DNA of 64,000 bases from Ischnura elegans (taxonomy: Eukaryota > Arthropoda > Insecta > Odonata > Coenagrionidae). Shown here in pieces: positions 12,790 through 24,179 of the stretch (positions within the stretch are counted from its first letter, which is position 1; each line of letters opens with the position of its first letter). The DNA lies in the NCBI RefSeq assembly GCF_921293095.1, contig NC_060247.1:109077111-109141110 (forward strand), written 5' to 3'. Both the position numbers and the translations under genes were made by a program. The notes beneath the pieces were generated by a model, which had not been told where the DNA came from, ran no database searches, and was given only the letters and a program-made list of their open reading frames with translations.

Positions 12790-15233
12790 CCAATGCTTGA
12801 CTATCGAACCGATGAGTGACTAAAATAATAATAATATATTTTCAGAAGGAGATAGCGTAAAAAAGACAATTTAATGATAATTATATCATAATTCAATGAT
12901 ATTTATAATGGAGGTTTACTAAGCGACGAGACGCCTCCTATGCATGAACTTCTATCTCTTTTCCACCAAGGAGTACTAAGGAAACCTACCTATTGTGCCA
13001 AGGATAAATAATAATGATTTGATAAATAATAATAATGATAGTTATAAAGATGAATTAAAAATAATTATTACCTATAGATATAAACAAATGTTTGTTAAGA
13101 CTGCGATATTGTTCTTTAAAAGTAATAATAATAGCATTTTTATTCCATATATGTTTAAATATTGGCTTAGTTACTAAGTGGTTGATTTATAACAGCTGAA
13201 ATTTTGAGGAAAGGACAAATCTACTCTAATAATTATTCTCCATATAATTATTATGTTTATTTTATCTGTTACCCTGATGCACATCGAATTCCTTATGATT
13301 TGAAGGGCGACTCAACGTTACATGATGCCATTCGTGAATCACTGCTCTCTGAAAAAATAACCCTCTTAAGTTATTTCACATTATAACGGCGACTTTACTC
13401 ACTTTTTACTCTTTCATTGATCATTTTTTTACTTAAAATATTTTTCCTCCTCAGCATGATTTTCTTCCCATGCTTATCCGTATTTTTTACCTAACTCCCA
13501 AAAAAAACCTTCTATGGCCTGATTTCCTTTCCTCCCAAATTCTTTTCACAGATGAATAAAGCTTTTGTGATGGGGGCTTGGAGAGGGATTGTTCCAAACA
13601 AATCGTAAGCAGTATAGGTGGGCGAAGAAGCGGATTTCGACCATTAAGCCCTGACAGCCAAGACCTCCATTCATTTGACCGTGCCATTTGAGCGTTCTTC
13701 TCTCCAGGCTACTGTGTAAACAGAACTTTATGAATGAAAATGATTTGGCGCTGCTAACTGCCAGGAGCGACACTCGACCTCAGGGAAAAAAATATGAATG
13801 AAACCCAATCCAAAAATAAGTTCTTAATAAAACACTCGTGAAATTCTTCGGCTATAAATAAATGGTGGCTCTGAAGGACATTAAGGCCTGGAGTCACCCG
13901 CACGTGGTGCTGTCGGGAGAATATCCCTTGAGTCCCGAGTTTTTTATAAAAGCCGCGTGGAAACCTGCGATGATGGGCGTGGCTGAGATTACAAGAGTTG
14001 ACAGAAGAGTATGTGAGGCAATATATCCACACGGGCAGCTATAAAAGTGAAAAGTTGTCGGGTCTTTTGTCCATTAATGTCGTAGCCCTTCAATCTACAC
14101 TACGTAATAGTTGTGTAGGGGTCAGAGGTTTTTCCGCTTCAGGAATATGCGTTTGTTGTTGAATGGCACCAATAATTTAAATTGGTCATATTTAGATTTG
14201 AAGTTCCAAAATAAATACGAAGCATTTGATGGAATCAGGAAATCGTATAAAAATGTTTTGTATTGACCTCTTGTAAACCTTTTGGCTAGCTTAAAATCGG
14301 TGAATTTAAAGAGATACTACATATTTGATATGTGAAATAGTTAAAATAACACAAAAAATATCCTTTCTTGTTGCAATGTCTGCCTGTAAATAAAATTCAA
14401 TGCCAACAAAAAAGCAATTTACACGTCATACTCATTACACTGCAGCCTACGTTTTCTAAGGGTCTTATTACATGAATGAATATCGATTATTTTAATTAAT
14501 AAAAAGCATAAAATATGTTTCGTATATTATTGAAATTTTATGTTCGAATTATCTGGATGATATATCTGGATTTATTCTAACGAGATTTATTTTCTGACTG
14601 TGTTGACTTTAATGTTCCAGTGTCCAATATCTGTAAAAATTTCTTTTATTTTCCTCTTTTTTCAAGGATTTTAAACGCTTATTAGTAATTGTTTTTTTTT
14701 AATCGTAGCCAGAAGCTGAATTGGCCAAAATTGAATCTTCTAAAAACCATGTAGCAGCTGTTTCTATTCCTGGGTCATTTTCAGCTCGTCCTGGATGGGA
14801 TTTTCCTGAATTTCTTACAGGCGAAAATTTTTCCAGGCCGCACTTTATATTTTCGGGATAAAAACACCCAAAGCAGCGTCTCGTGAACACCTGGCCTTCG
14901 GATAAATATGTTGCGGTTTCCCTCCCCCCTCACATCTTTCACAGCTCTTCACTTTTTTTCGTCTCACCACAAGGAATGTTACCCCCGGAAAGTCCAGCCC
15001 TCCAAGGCCACTTCAATGGGAGTGAAGGCAATTATGCAAAAAATATGAAGAGGGCTCTAGAATTAATGAGAGGAGGTAGATATTTTCTCCGTCAGCAAAG
15101 TATTTTTCCATCAGCAGATGTCCACAAGAGTTTGCCTGAATGGCAGAATACTTTTGATCATTGTGAATTGAAGACTACTGGATATCATTTGATGAGGTCG
15201 TTCACTCAGGCAATCTATACAGATAATACTTTG
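12790..15233. other. Intergenic DNA, little recognised
   Basis: AT-rich with (AAT)-rich patches at about 13010-13130. A TATAAAAG sequence in a GC-rich setting at about 13952 could be a core-promoter TATA box on the plus strand, but no credible exon follows. Frames of 60-92 codons on both strands at 13.5-14.0 kb overlap each other and show no domain. Confidence 0.4.
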
Positions 15234-15241
15234 GTTAAAAG

Positions 15242-15524
15242 CTGTGGCGCAGCGAGGAGAGGGTTTGGGGGATAAACCCTCCCTCCCTATAGCTCAGAGA
15301 AATTTAAAAAGTCAATCCCTTTTGCTTAATTGAATAAATATTACTTACAGAATAGCTTTAGGATATTAATAAAATATCCCTCAGAAAGTCGCAAAACTCA
15401 CCATTTTGAATCATTTATATTAAAAACTTCCTGGAGGAGGGTACCCGCACCCCCCGTATTTCATACCCCCCAGTATTAGTTGCTCATAAAACCCCCCTAG
15501 CCTTAATTCCTACCTGCGCGCCTG
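15242..15524. mobile_element. hAT-type MITE
   Basis: A 283-bp non-coding element. The left terminus CTGTGGCGCAGCGAGG and the inverse of the right terminus CAGGCGCGCAGGTAGG are related, and each leads into a G-run. The flanks gttaaaag (15234-15241) and gttgaaag (15525-15532) match at 7 of 8 positions, the 8-bp target-site duplication expected of hAT elements. A plus-strand frame entering from 14.88 kb ends inside it and is not a gene. Confidence 0.6.
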
Positions 15525-15529
15525 GTTGA

Positions 15530-16553
15530 AAGGGAAGTGAAGTTAAGAAAGCTAAGTTCTGGCGAACAAATGTTTCCTCATTCAGCTATTCTCTCGTATG
15601 TTAACAATAATGAAACAAAAAAGCTGGTACCCACTTTTCATGAGTTTGTGACGTCAACAGCGCTGACACTAATTATTCCTTCACGGAAAACATTTGACTG
15701 AGGGAAGGGAGGAAAACAAGAGTATAAGCAACAAAAAACCACGCCAGGACAATGTACGAGGAGGATAATTAGCTGAGAACCGGTGACGCGCAGGGCATGA
15801 GCTCAAGACGTCATCAGCTCAGCTGCGTAAGGGTTAGGGCCATCAATTATTTGTCGCGAATAACTCAAGAGGTAGGCAACGGATCGAAACACGATCTCTT
15901 CATTCTGCAATAATACATCCCTGAGGGTCTCTTCGTTCCCCATTTTTGGCTGGTGCTATAATTGAAAACTATCTATCAAAATTATACTCAACGGAATAAA
16001 AGATTTGTCAATAAATTAAATAGCAGGAATAAATTTTAATTCCAACAAATCAGCAGCATTTTTGTCAATGAATTATTGCTATACATTGGCTCCCTTTCAT
16101 TCTCGTCTCCGTGCTTCTTTTTTACTCAGACTATTAAACTTTATACCTTTACAGAACACAAAAAATTGTGACACTAAAAAATAAAATTTTACAGTTCCAT
16201 TTTTTTTTAAATTAAGTTTTTGTTTCCGAAGCCGAAATAAAGTTTCATTGCCGATGGGAAATTATAAATTCATAGAAGAAGTTTGAAAATAAACCTGAAC
16301 TGGTAATGTATGGGTAGACCGATGCATAAATTTTCTATGTGATCGATATAGTTGGATAATATACGAAAAATGTCGGCATTCTCGAATTTACTCCTGGAAG
16401 ATTATATTGTTGCCTCTTCAGTCATCTCAATTTGTGGTTGATTATACCAATTGTACCGGTTTCCAAAATGATCAAACAGCAAATATTGTTTCGCTAGGTG
16501 GATAACAGCTAGTATTAATGACGCCATCATTATTTTTATCCTCCCAAACCTCC
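15530..16553. other. Intergenic DNA, nothing recognised
   Basis: No repeat or gene signature. A minus-strand frame of 147 codons begins inside the next MITE and runs out into this stretch. Because it spans a transposon edge it is not credible as a gene. Confidence 0.5.
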
Positions 16554-16561
16554 TCCAGCAC

Positions 16562-16812
16562 CAGGGGTGCCGACTTACAAAAAATATTGGGGGGCCCAAA
16601 CCGAGGATCTTGCCCCGGGAAATTTTATAAGTAGTGAGTTTAACGTTTTTTAAGCATTTTAGAAGAGCCATATGATCAACATTCGAACCTTGATCACTCG
16701 AATTTCGATATCTGGACACTCCGGGGAAAATGACAAGCCTGACACATTTTTTCCTCACGCCCATAACGAATTTTTGAGGGGGTTCGGGCCCCCTCAGGAG
16801 TCGGCGCCACTG
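16562..16812. mobile_element. hAT-type MITE with perfect 8-bp TSD
   Basis: A 251-bp element. The left end begins CAGGGGTGCCGACT; the right end read inversely begins CAGTGGCGCCGACT. Both continue into G-runs with GGGCCC. It is flanked by identical 8-bp repeats tccagcac at 16554-16561 and 16813-16820. CAG-initial termini with an 8-bp duplication are diagnostic of the hAT superfamily. There is no transposase, so it is non-autonomous. Confidence 0.85.
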
Positions 16813-17011
16813 TCCAGCACCTTTACTTTTACCTGTTCGCCCCATCTGCGGAAATTTGATTTAATTAGCGCCGCAGGGCCAGTTAAGGAAATTTGGTGTC
16901 AGATTTGTGCTTGTTCTTATGTATTAACTATCTCGATCCAGATTTTATGGAAAATTTCATAATTATGTCACATTGCAAAATTTGATTTGAGTTTCATATT
17001 TTTCATATTAT

Positions 17012-17255
17012 GGGAGCGCTGTGGCCCAGTAGGTTGAGCGTTGGACCACGGATCGAAGGATATGGGTTCCAATCTCGGCTGAAGCCTTCGGACGCCCAAA
17101 AGTAAAATACTCGAATCAACGAGGTTGTCATGGGAAAGGAACTGATCCTCTATCTTGATTTTTACATGTCTGTATCTTTGACTTAGATGAGCTCTACTCT
17201 ACCCACACATATCCAACCCAACCTTAGCGTTGAATCATTTAGTGAATGAATGAGG
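17012..17255 (+). mobile_element. tRNA-derived SINE
   Basis: Has pol III internal promoter features: an A-box-like tggcccagtaggttgagcg (about 17022) and a B-box-like gggttccaatct (about 17065). It is followed by a non-tRNA body and a 3' block with gagctctactctaccc and a related caacc...gttgaatca segment. The same 3' block recurs at about 38.48, 47.33 and 48.44 kb, defining a family. It cannot fold as a functional tRNA, since the acceptor and anticodon arms are not conserved. Confidence 0.75.
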
Positions 17256-17325
17256 AATAATGGAAAATAATATTAATTAGTAAAAACTCCTGCATGGTTG
17301 CCTACGGGAAATGTTTCATAGTGGA

Positions 17326-17502
17326 CAGTGGCGGATTCAGAGATGGACTGGTGGGGGCTACAGCCCTTCCCTGGACTATCCATTTACACTAGATAAAATG
17401 GTAATTTATTTCGGACCCCCACTCACTACTGCTGGGAGGTTAACCCCCCAAACCCCTCACTTACAAGCCCCTCTCCTTGCCCCTAACGTGGATTCGCAAC
17501 TG
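17326..17502. mobile_element. hAT-type MITE (CAGTGGCGGATTCAG family)
   Basis: A 177-bp element. The left end CAGTGGCGGATTCAG and the inverse right end CAGTTGCGAATCCA are related. The flanks atagtgga (17318-17325) and atggtgga (17503-17510) match at 7 of 8 positions. A second member with clearly homologous interior (cactagataaaatg, then ttcggacccccact) is at 55210. Confidence 0.75.
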
Positions 17503-17689
17503 ATGGTGGAGATTCGAAAATTAACAATAATGAAAATTTCTGAAATGATGAAGGTTACTTGAAGATAGGGTACAGTGGTGGAAATATGGTCGTGCGTGAC
17601 AAAAATGTATTTACGGAATCGCGATGTTATATTTGCTTCTCTCCATGAGTTATGGAAAAGCATGTATAATTTGGAGTAACTAGGAGAAG

Positions 17690-18075
17690 GCTTGCAAGAG
17701 AGCGGAGCACGTAAGATCGACTTGGACTGCGTGGGTCGGAAGTGTGGGACGGGGGTGGGAGATTTCCCGCCTTAGTCTCCCGTCCATCTCATCCCACGCT
17801 CCAAACCGCTTAAATGAGGTAAATGCGGTAGCGTGGCACTTTATTTTTTTTTCATTTTCAAGTGAAGAAGGTCGCACGAAAGTAGGAAAAAAACTTGCGC
17901 GGGAGTGATCTCAACTCAGCCGAGGGCAGTAAAAAGCCCCTTGATCGAACGGCGGAAACGTGATATTGGATTCGCTCAAACTCTCTCCCACTCACGCCTA
18001 CACCTGCTCCGTGTCCTCACTGTGACGGAGATCATGCCCATAACTCCGTTATCTCGCGAGTCACGGCTCTTTATG
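17690..18075. other. CpG-enriched stretch of unknown function
   Basis: Locally higher GC and CpG than the flanks, with no exon that I can frame. Possibly a promoter-type island, with no supporting coding sequence on either side. Confidence 0.25.
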
Positions 18076-18203
18076 GAGGTTTAAACCTTGACTCAATGAT
18101 CAGAAAAAAATCATTTTCGCATATGGTGTTAAATTATTCGGCTTTCAAGTGTGACATCCACTGATGCAAAAGAGCAAGACATGCTCGTCCAAAAAATATA
18201 GGC

Positions 18204-18424
18204 AATTAAAAGCCTATGTGACTACGTAGATTTCCGCGGTGTTCAGGTTCCAATTTCTCCATATTTCCGGTGCAACCGCGTCGGTTTGTTGGTGATGACA
18301 ACAGTTTCGCTGGCACTGCTGCCAGCGTCTTCAGGTCGAAGATGATGCCGGTCCACGATTTGACCTCCAACAAACCGACGCGGTTGCACCGGAAATATGG
18401 AGAAATTGGAATTAAAAGCCTATG
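18204..18424 (-). mobile_element. Fold-back element with 43-bp perfect arms and 15-bp flanking repeats
   Basis: Arms 18250-18292 and 18367-18409 are exact inverted repeats (43 of 43) around a 74-nt loop. The unit is bounded by identical 15-bp direct repeats aattaaaagcctatg at 18204-18218 and 18410-18424, which look like a target duplication. On the minus strand the loop reads CTGAAGA, then a GCTGGC/GCCAGC hairpin, then GAAAC and a GTC (18297-18334). This resembles the CUGANGA-stem-GAAA core of the minimal hammerhead ribozymes described in Penelope-like retroelements. Catalytic competence is not established: there is one extra C between CTGAAGA and the stem, and helix I is unclear. Confidence 0.6.
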
Positions 18425-18532
18425 TTTAAAAAACAATAATTTGCAACCTTAGCATCAGTTGGTATGCCACAGAGTAAGGTATAAAAGTGGACATAATATG
18501 GGAAATTTTTAGTTTATGTTTTTAAAATAATA

Positions 18533-18772
18533 CTTTTTAACGTATAATGCCATTTCTGGCTTGATTTGAGGGAAGTTCAATATATCCTTGATGAAAGAAC
18601 AGAAATGGCAATTCCACAATTTTTAATTCCAAAAATCAACAACCGGCCGTGGTTTCAACACATTGGGTCATTTTACACAATGTGTTAAAATCATGTCAAT
18701 TGTTGAGTTTTGGAATTAAAAAGTGTGGAATAACCATTTGTATTCTTTCATCATGAAAATGCTTTTTAACGT
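18533..18772 (-). mobile_element. Second fold-back element with about 80-bp arms
   Basis: Arms about 18588-18667 and 18675-18755 are inverted repeats of roughly 80% identity by eye, forming a long hairpin with almost no loop. Identical 11-bp repeats ctttttaacgt lie outside at 18533-18543 and 18762-18772. The minus strand contains a GTTGAAACCACGGCCGG segment analogous in position to the GAAAC core of the neighbouring element, and its right arm shares the ttggaattaaaa string with that element's right end. Confidence 0.55.
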
Positions 18773-18779
18773 TGATATA

Positions 18780-20090
18780 AGATTTCGTCTTCTCTCGGTT
18801 TTATATTAATGAATAATATTCACGATTTTCTGGCAGAGTTAGAAAATTTTGTGGCTAACGTTTCATTGGAGCACTCTTCGTCCTTAGAGCAGTAATGTTA
18901 GCGGTTCTTCCTTCCTGTGCTTATAAATCCGTTTTATATACTTTATAAACTTAAGTAGGAAAATTTAGAGTCATTTTCTATTCAATTAACGTCATTTGAC
19001 TTCATATATTACATTTATCTGCTAATAACTCAAGGCCTTGAATGGAAATATTTGTTTTTGCACCATATGGGATGTCCTCTTTTTATTTAATTTTTCACAA
19101 AAAATCATTTTATTAAATCACAATGCGAATTAATTATCTTACTAACTCACAAATAACAATTTCTTTGAAACATAAATATCCAACCTTAAATAGGGATCGA
19201 GAAATATATTATTAGGAAGAGTAATTCCTTCAATTTTACGCGGTCGTCTACATACTCTATTGAAGTGACATATTTTGGAGAGCATATTTATCTCAGTCAT
19301 TTAGAACTAAAAAAAAAAACTTTTTTCAGCATCTTCTTTGTCAATTTCTCTTATGAAAAATTTCCAAATCATCATTGAAATATGCCCTTTGAAGCGGGAT
19401 CGTGTCTCATAAATTATTTACGTATCTTCGAAAAAAGCTGTCCGTATCATTGAGAACCCTCTAAGAGTAATAAATTTCAGTAAATTAACGAAACTTAACA
19501 GATTGAACCAATTTATCCTATTTGTTGAAGCGTGAGAAGAATGATTCATCATATGTCCAGCCTACCTGCTTCGTTACAATTGGAATCGCGCCCCTCTTCC
19601 TTTCCTGTTTGCTCAAACTCACGCGACGTTTAAGTGGCACGCATCTCATTGTCAGATGTCGTGGACCACGAAGACAACATGTCAATGAAATCATAAACAG
19701 TCGCTGACAATGACATTAACACAACGCGACGAAATAGAACCGTCATAAATTACTGTGGCAGACCTGTCGCTTGTCATTTGCGTCATCTTAGAATCTCTTC
19801 TCTGGCATCTGTCTTTTCGCATTTCTCTGTAGACAGATCTTTCATTCTTCTGCACTCAGTCGCTAACAGCCGAGCTGGGCGACGGAGAAAAATTGTGGAT
19901 TACTCCATAAAACAAGCGCTCCTAATAAGTCTATAAGGCGTCACCCTCGGAGATTCTAAACCCCATCCCTTCCCCACTCGATCTTAGAGAGCCTAAATCC
20001 AATCACTCAATAATTTTACGAAATCAAAAACTACTACCTAAATAATTTTACACATAATTAAAGCAGGACATTAACATTAAAATAGGGAAA
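18780..20090. other. AT-rich intergenic DNA, nothing recognised
   Basis: No exon, RNA or repeat signature found. Confidence 0.5.
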
Positions 20091-20950
20091 CAAAACCAGG
20101 AAGCGGTGAATGAATAGTGTTATTTGGGATGCAGGATAACTAGCGGTATTAAAAGCAAGAAAGAAATTATCAGCAGAATAGCCTATGCGAAGAGAACATT
20201 CCACCAAAAGAAAGATCTGCTTACAGCGAGAAATTTAAATATAGAAGTAAGAAAGCAGTTTATCAGAACTTAAATTTGGAGTATGCTCCTCTACGGAGGT
20301 GAGGTATGGACAATGACAGCCGAGGAGAAAACAAGGGTAGGGGCTTTCGAAATGTGGTGCCTCTGGAGAATGATGAGGATCAAATGGATCGAAAGAGTAA
20401 GCAATGAGAAAGTCTAAACAAGAGTAGGAGAGAGGAGAAGCCTCATCAAAACCTTGACAATACATCTTTTGTTTCATGTGTGATCTACTTAGGGCATCAT
20501 AAATTTCTTATTTTCCATAGCTGTTCCGTAAATATTTTTGTCTAAGGTGGTCTAAATTGGCTAAGATTCTTACATTATCTGATATTAACTTGGCTCGATG
20601 GACCAAGGTAGATACAGCGGCTTTCTGCGACGGATTGTGGTGGCTGAGTCCGTTGAGCTACAAGCCGGTATATGTTGGTCTGCGATAAACGGTGTGACTT
20701 AGGCTCACATCTTATTTCCTACGTATTAAGATGTCCAGGAAAGGAAGTTGGCCATTCTCTTCTATCTCCATGGTGAAAATGATGCTCGGGTGAGGAACAA
20801 CTAGTTGAAAATAATGGAGAAGAAAGAACTCGAATAAAATATATGGAACAGGTAAAGAATGGTGTGGAAAAGAAGAAATAAGTAGGTGTGAAAAGATTAG
20901 CTGTTAGAATATTTGAGTGGAGGGCTGCGTCAAACCAATCTTAGGATTGT
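20091..20950 (+). mobile_element. RTE-like LINE fragment, interrupted
   Basis: 20091-20460 encodes the C-terminal RT-domain pattern of the same family as 50282 (SKKEIISRIAYAKRTF, LLTARNLNIEVRKQFI, then AFEMWC, WIERVSNEKV), with in-frame stops at about 20113 (in place of an expected Phe), after the QFIRT segment, and after SNEKV. The family sequence resumes at about 20750 with the LVGHS-type block and runs to the shared 3' end (gggctgcgtcaaaccaatct, about 20925). The 20461-20749 interval is foreign to the element and is presumably a later insertion or rearrangement. Confidence 0.7.
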
Positions 20951-20989
20951 TGACTGGTAATGTTAACCTGAATTCCAGCCCTCCAAGTT

Positions 20990-23855
20990 TCTTGAGTAAT
21001 CTTCGTTTGTTAATACTTCAAAAAGACATTTTTTGGCAAAAACATCCTCGAAATTTCTAGCAGAGTCCTTTTTTTGCCATATTTTGCCACACCTTGTGCC
21101 ATTAATTGCTTTATTTTATATCAATCGCTGCTTTTCAAACATTCTCACCAATTATCTTGTTCAATTTACATTTTCAACCATTTTCGAGTGACCTTCCGAA
21201 GCGGGATCACTTTTGATGAAGAGTTTATGAAAACCATTCGGAATGGCACTTCGAGCAAGGAAGAGATCTGGCGATGAATTTAAGTATCTGTTTCGAAACT
21301 GGAGCGAGATGACTGATTTACCACCGCAGTGCCTGCATAAATCATTCAGAACGACCTAACTCACGTGAATGCTCATGATTCATCGTCCATCGTAAAAACT
21401 CTGGAATTCCTTAAGCTTTTTCTCCACAGGATAGGAAGGCACAACAGGCATTTGGAAGAGGAAAACAGACGCCACAGCCAACTGGCGTTTTTAAAATGCG
21501 ATTCAAATCAATAATTATTTTAATCGATACCCTTCTTTGTCTATGAGTCCATTTACTCAAGCAAAAACTTTGAAATGCCCTTGTTGGAAGATGATGGTAT
21601 GTGGACCGATTTTCTGTGGTCCACTTTCTAGGCGTAATTGCATTGTTCCTGTCCAGGAGAGTCATACGTAACACAGTTATAGACTCACAAAGTATTACGA
21701 TTTTTAGAACTTTTATATTCCATTACCAATTTCCGAATTAATTTTCTCGATCCTGATATAGTTACTCTTCTTGAAATAAAAATTGGTGGAATTATTAGAT
21801 ATTTTCTTTTAAGTATTCTACCGGTTGAGGCGGATTTACATGGAATATTTTTTGCGTACCGCCTCGGCCTACCTTCCTTACAAAAGACTAATAAGGACAA
21901 AATAAAAATAATTATATTGCCATTGTGTCATTAAAACAAAAAAATCCTCCAGGCAAAACTCAAACTCAAAGCAGTCAAAAAATAAAACTTTGAATTTTAA
22001 AAGCAATCGCGGAGTAGCTTCTCTATTTTAGTACTGGTTTGTGAAAGTGAAATGATGCGTGAAATCTTTTAAAATATTCGAATTGACAAATTAAGTTGTT
22101 ACACAAAATAGCACAGACTAATACTTCACTCGCTTCTCGTCAGATCCAGATATTAATAGTGGAATATTTTCTAAATAGCTGAACTTATTAGCATATTTTG
22201 TCTTACATAAATGGTTCTATGCTCGCATTCAACAGTCGATGTGATGATAATATATCAATTTTCTACTTCATGCCAGGTAAAACATAATATGTAGATCAAC
22301 AAAAATCAATGTATTCGTTCGTGCATTAATGCACAACTCTATATGTTCATATATTTTATTAATTGACTGACCGTGATACCATTTTTGCGGCAGAGAAAAT
22401 AATTTTGTGGGAAAAGAAATTTCCAAATAACTTTTTAGCACTCCCACGTATCTATTTTAAGAGCAGGAAAACGTGACGGGAATATTCCTTTGGGAAGGAA
22501 ACACTTGTCAAATTTGTCCTCCCCCGTAGCTATCAAGGTGACACGCTCTTCATTAGAATTCCTGAGGCCAAGGACGGTTCGATGTAAGGACAAGTATATA
22601 TACCATGATGGAATCAGCGTAGAAAGCGATTTTTCGTAACTTTTAGTACCTATCACAATGTTTTTTAGTCCATGCAATCACCGTTTGACGGTAAGGATGA
22701 TTAGAATATTTCAATTAGATTCTTTTTGAAGAGGTCATTGCAATTTTTGGAGCTATGCATATCGCATAGCTAATAAATGGGAAACAATATGGAAATGTAT
22801 GTATGTATAATCATTATTTTTATTATTTTCAAAATAAAATAATTTTCAATACAATTAATTAATAACTAGCTTGACATACATTCGGAAATTATTAAGGCTA
22901 AACATACTTGCCTTTTCTTAGGAACCATTCATTATTAAACATTATCCTACCTTATCACAATCAATAAGCGTGATATCTTCCCACTTTTAATATCATATAG
23001 AATTTCATTTCATTCAATTCAATCGCAATATTGGTATTCGTTAGCAAAATGTTACCCGGATATAAAATAGGGTGAATGCAACATGATGAGTCTTTTGCGT
23101 TGTCGAGCCTCCTTTTCTCTTCAAAAATTTGTTCCTATCGAATCCTACGAAATTCAGCTTATACGTTTTCTCGTTTATTCGTCTGACTGTTATTAATGAA
23201 GATTCATTGGCCTCACTACTAGAATCACTAGCCTCGGTATCCTTTTCTGAGTAAATAACCACTGACTCTTTCAGAGGGAAAACCTAATTCTCATTGAATA
23301 AAAGTGATGAGGTCGGGTGATATCCATTACCTGTCGATGAAAAAGAGGAATTTTCCTTTTAAAATGCCTACCGTGTTGACAATATATATGGCATTAAGTA
23401 TTTTAAAAGAAAAACATTTGGCAGATACGAACTATAACAAAATTCATCCCTGATGGCTCTATCATTTTGATTATTGTGATGAAAGCCATCCTTAGTTTTG
23501 GCATTATAAACTCACATAGCAGCTGTTGTGATACGTCAGCCAAGATTTACGTCTTGATCCTCAACGGTGGTCCTTTTACTCGAGGCAAAACTCAAAACAA
23601 CCGCAATAGCTACGAATATGTTTCATCATCCATGTGGAAATGCAGTCATATTCACGTTTCTTCTCTCCCCGCAGTCATTTGCGACAGGTGATCACATTGA
23701 TCAAGGATCCTTTTGGACCAACTCTCCTCCTTGCATTCACGATCTTACCTGCTAGACATTTTATCTGCAAATTTTCTCGGGAGAGATTATGTTTACGTTC
23801 AGTTTTCCGTCATTTGCTTATTTTGTCTCCAAGGCATGTAATTTAATCACAAGAA
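20990..23855. other. Intergenic DNA, nothing firm
   Basis: Mostly AT-rich. A minus-strand frame at 23041-23262 has an acidic-serine patch (DTEASDSSSEANES) followed by a mixed basic segment, which is more protein-like than its surroundings. I find no homology or paired splice sites and leave it uncalled. Confidence 0.45.
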
Positions 23856-23859
23856 TAGC

Positions 23860-24170
23860 ATGGTTATGCGGTTTTGTAAAGCATTTCAAGCGAGTAATGT
23901 AAGACTCAAAATGAAAGCAGATGAGGAAAAAATTGATCAGTTAGAGAAATTCAACTATGTTGGCAGAAAATTAGAGGAAAACGGAAACAGCGGGAAGGAC
24001 GTCAGGGAGAGAATTGTTTTAGCAAAGGAGGTGTTCATAAACAGGAACGAGCTTATTGGAGGATCGTTATGTCAGAGTTTAAAGAAAAGGTTAGTGAACA
24101 TTTTGATCCGGAGTGCAGCGATTTACGGTGCGAAAACATGGAGACTTAAAAAAGAGAAATAAAGAAGACT
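23860..24170 (+). mobile_element. LINE reverse-transcriptase fragment (degraded)
   Basis: An open frame of about 100 codons reads as the region just after the RT catalytic core: KIDQLEKFNYVGRKLEENG (counterpart of the usual YLGS..I..DG motif), KDVRERIVLAKEVF, and LVNILIRSAAIYGAKTWRL (counterpart of the ...SVLLYGCETW motif). It is an orphan fragment without the catalytic YXDD region or endonuclease. Its sequence is more diverged from the copies at 20.1 and 50.3 kb than those are from each other, so it is an older or different subfamily. Confidence 0.75.
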
Positions 24171-24179
24171 GTAGGTTTG

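Noticed and set aside
14883-15275. 130-codon plus-strand frame
   Set aside because: Its 3' end lies inside a hAT MITE with target duplication, it has no domain, and no splice or start evidence supports it.
16402-16845. 147-codon minus-strand frame
   Set aside because: Spans a MITE and both of its target duplications, so its length is an accident of the GC-rich termini.
17022-17076. tRNA gene
   Set aside because: A and B boxes are present but the cloverleaf arms do not pair and the body continues into a SINE 3' region.
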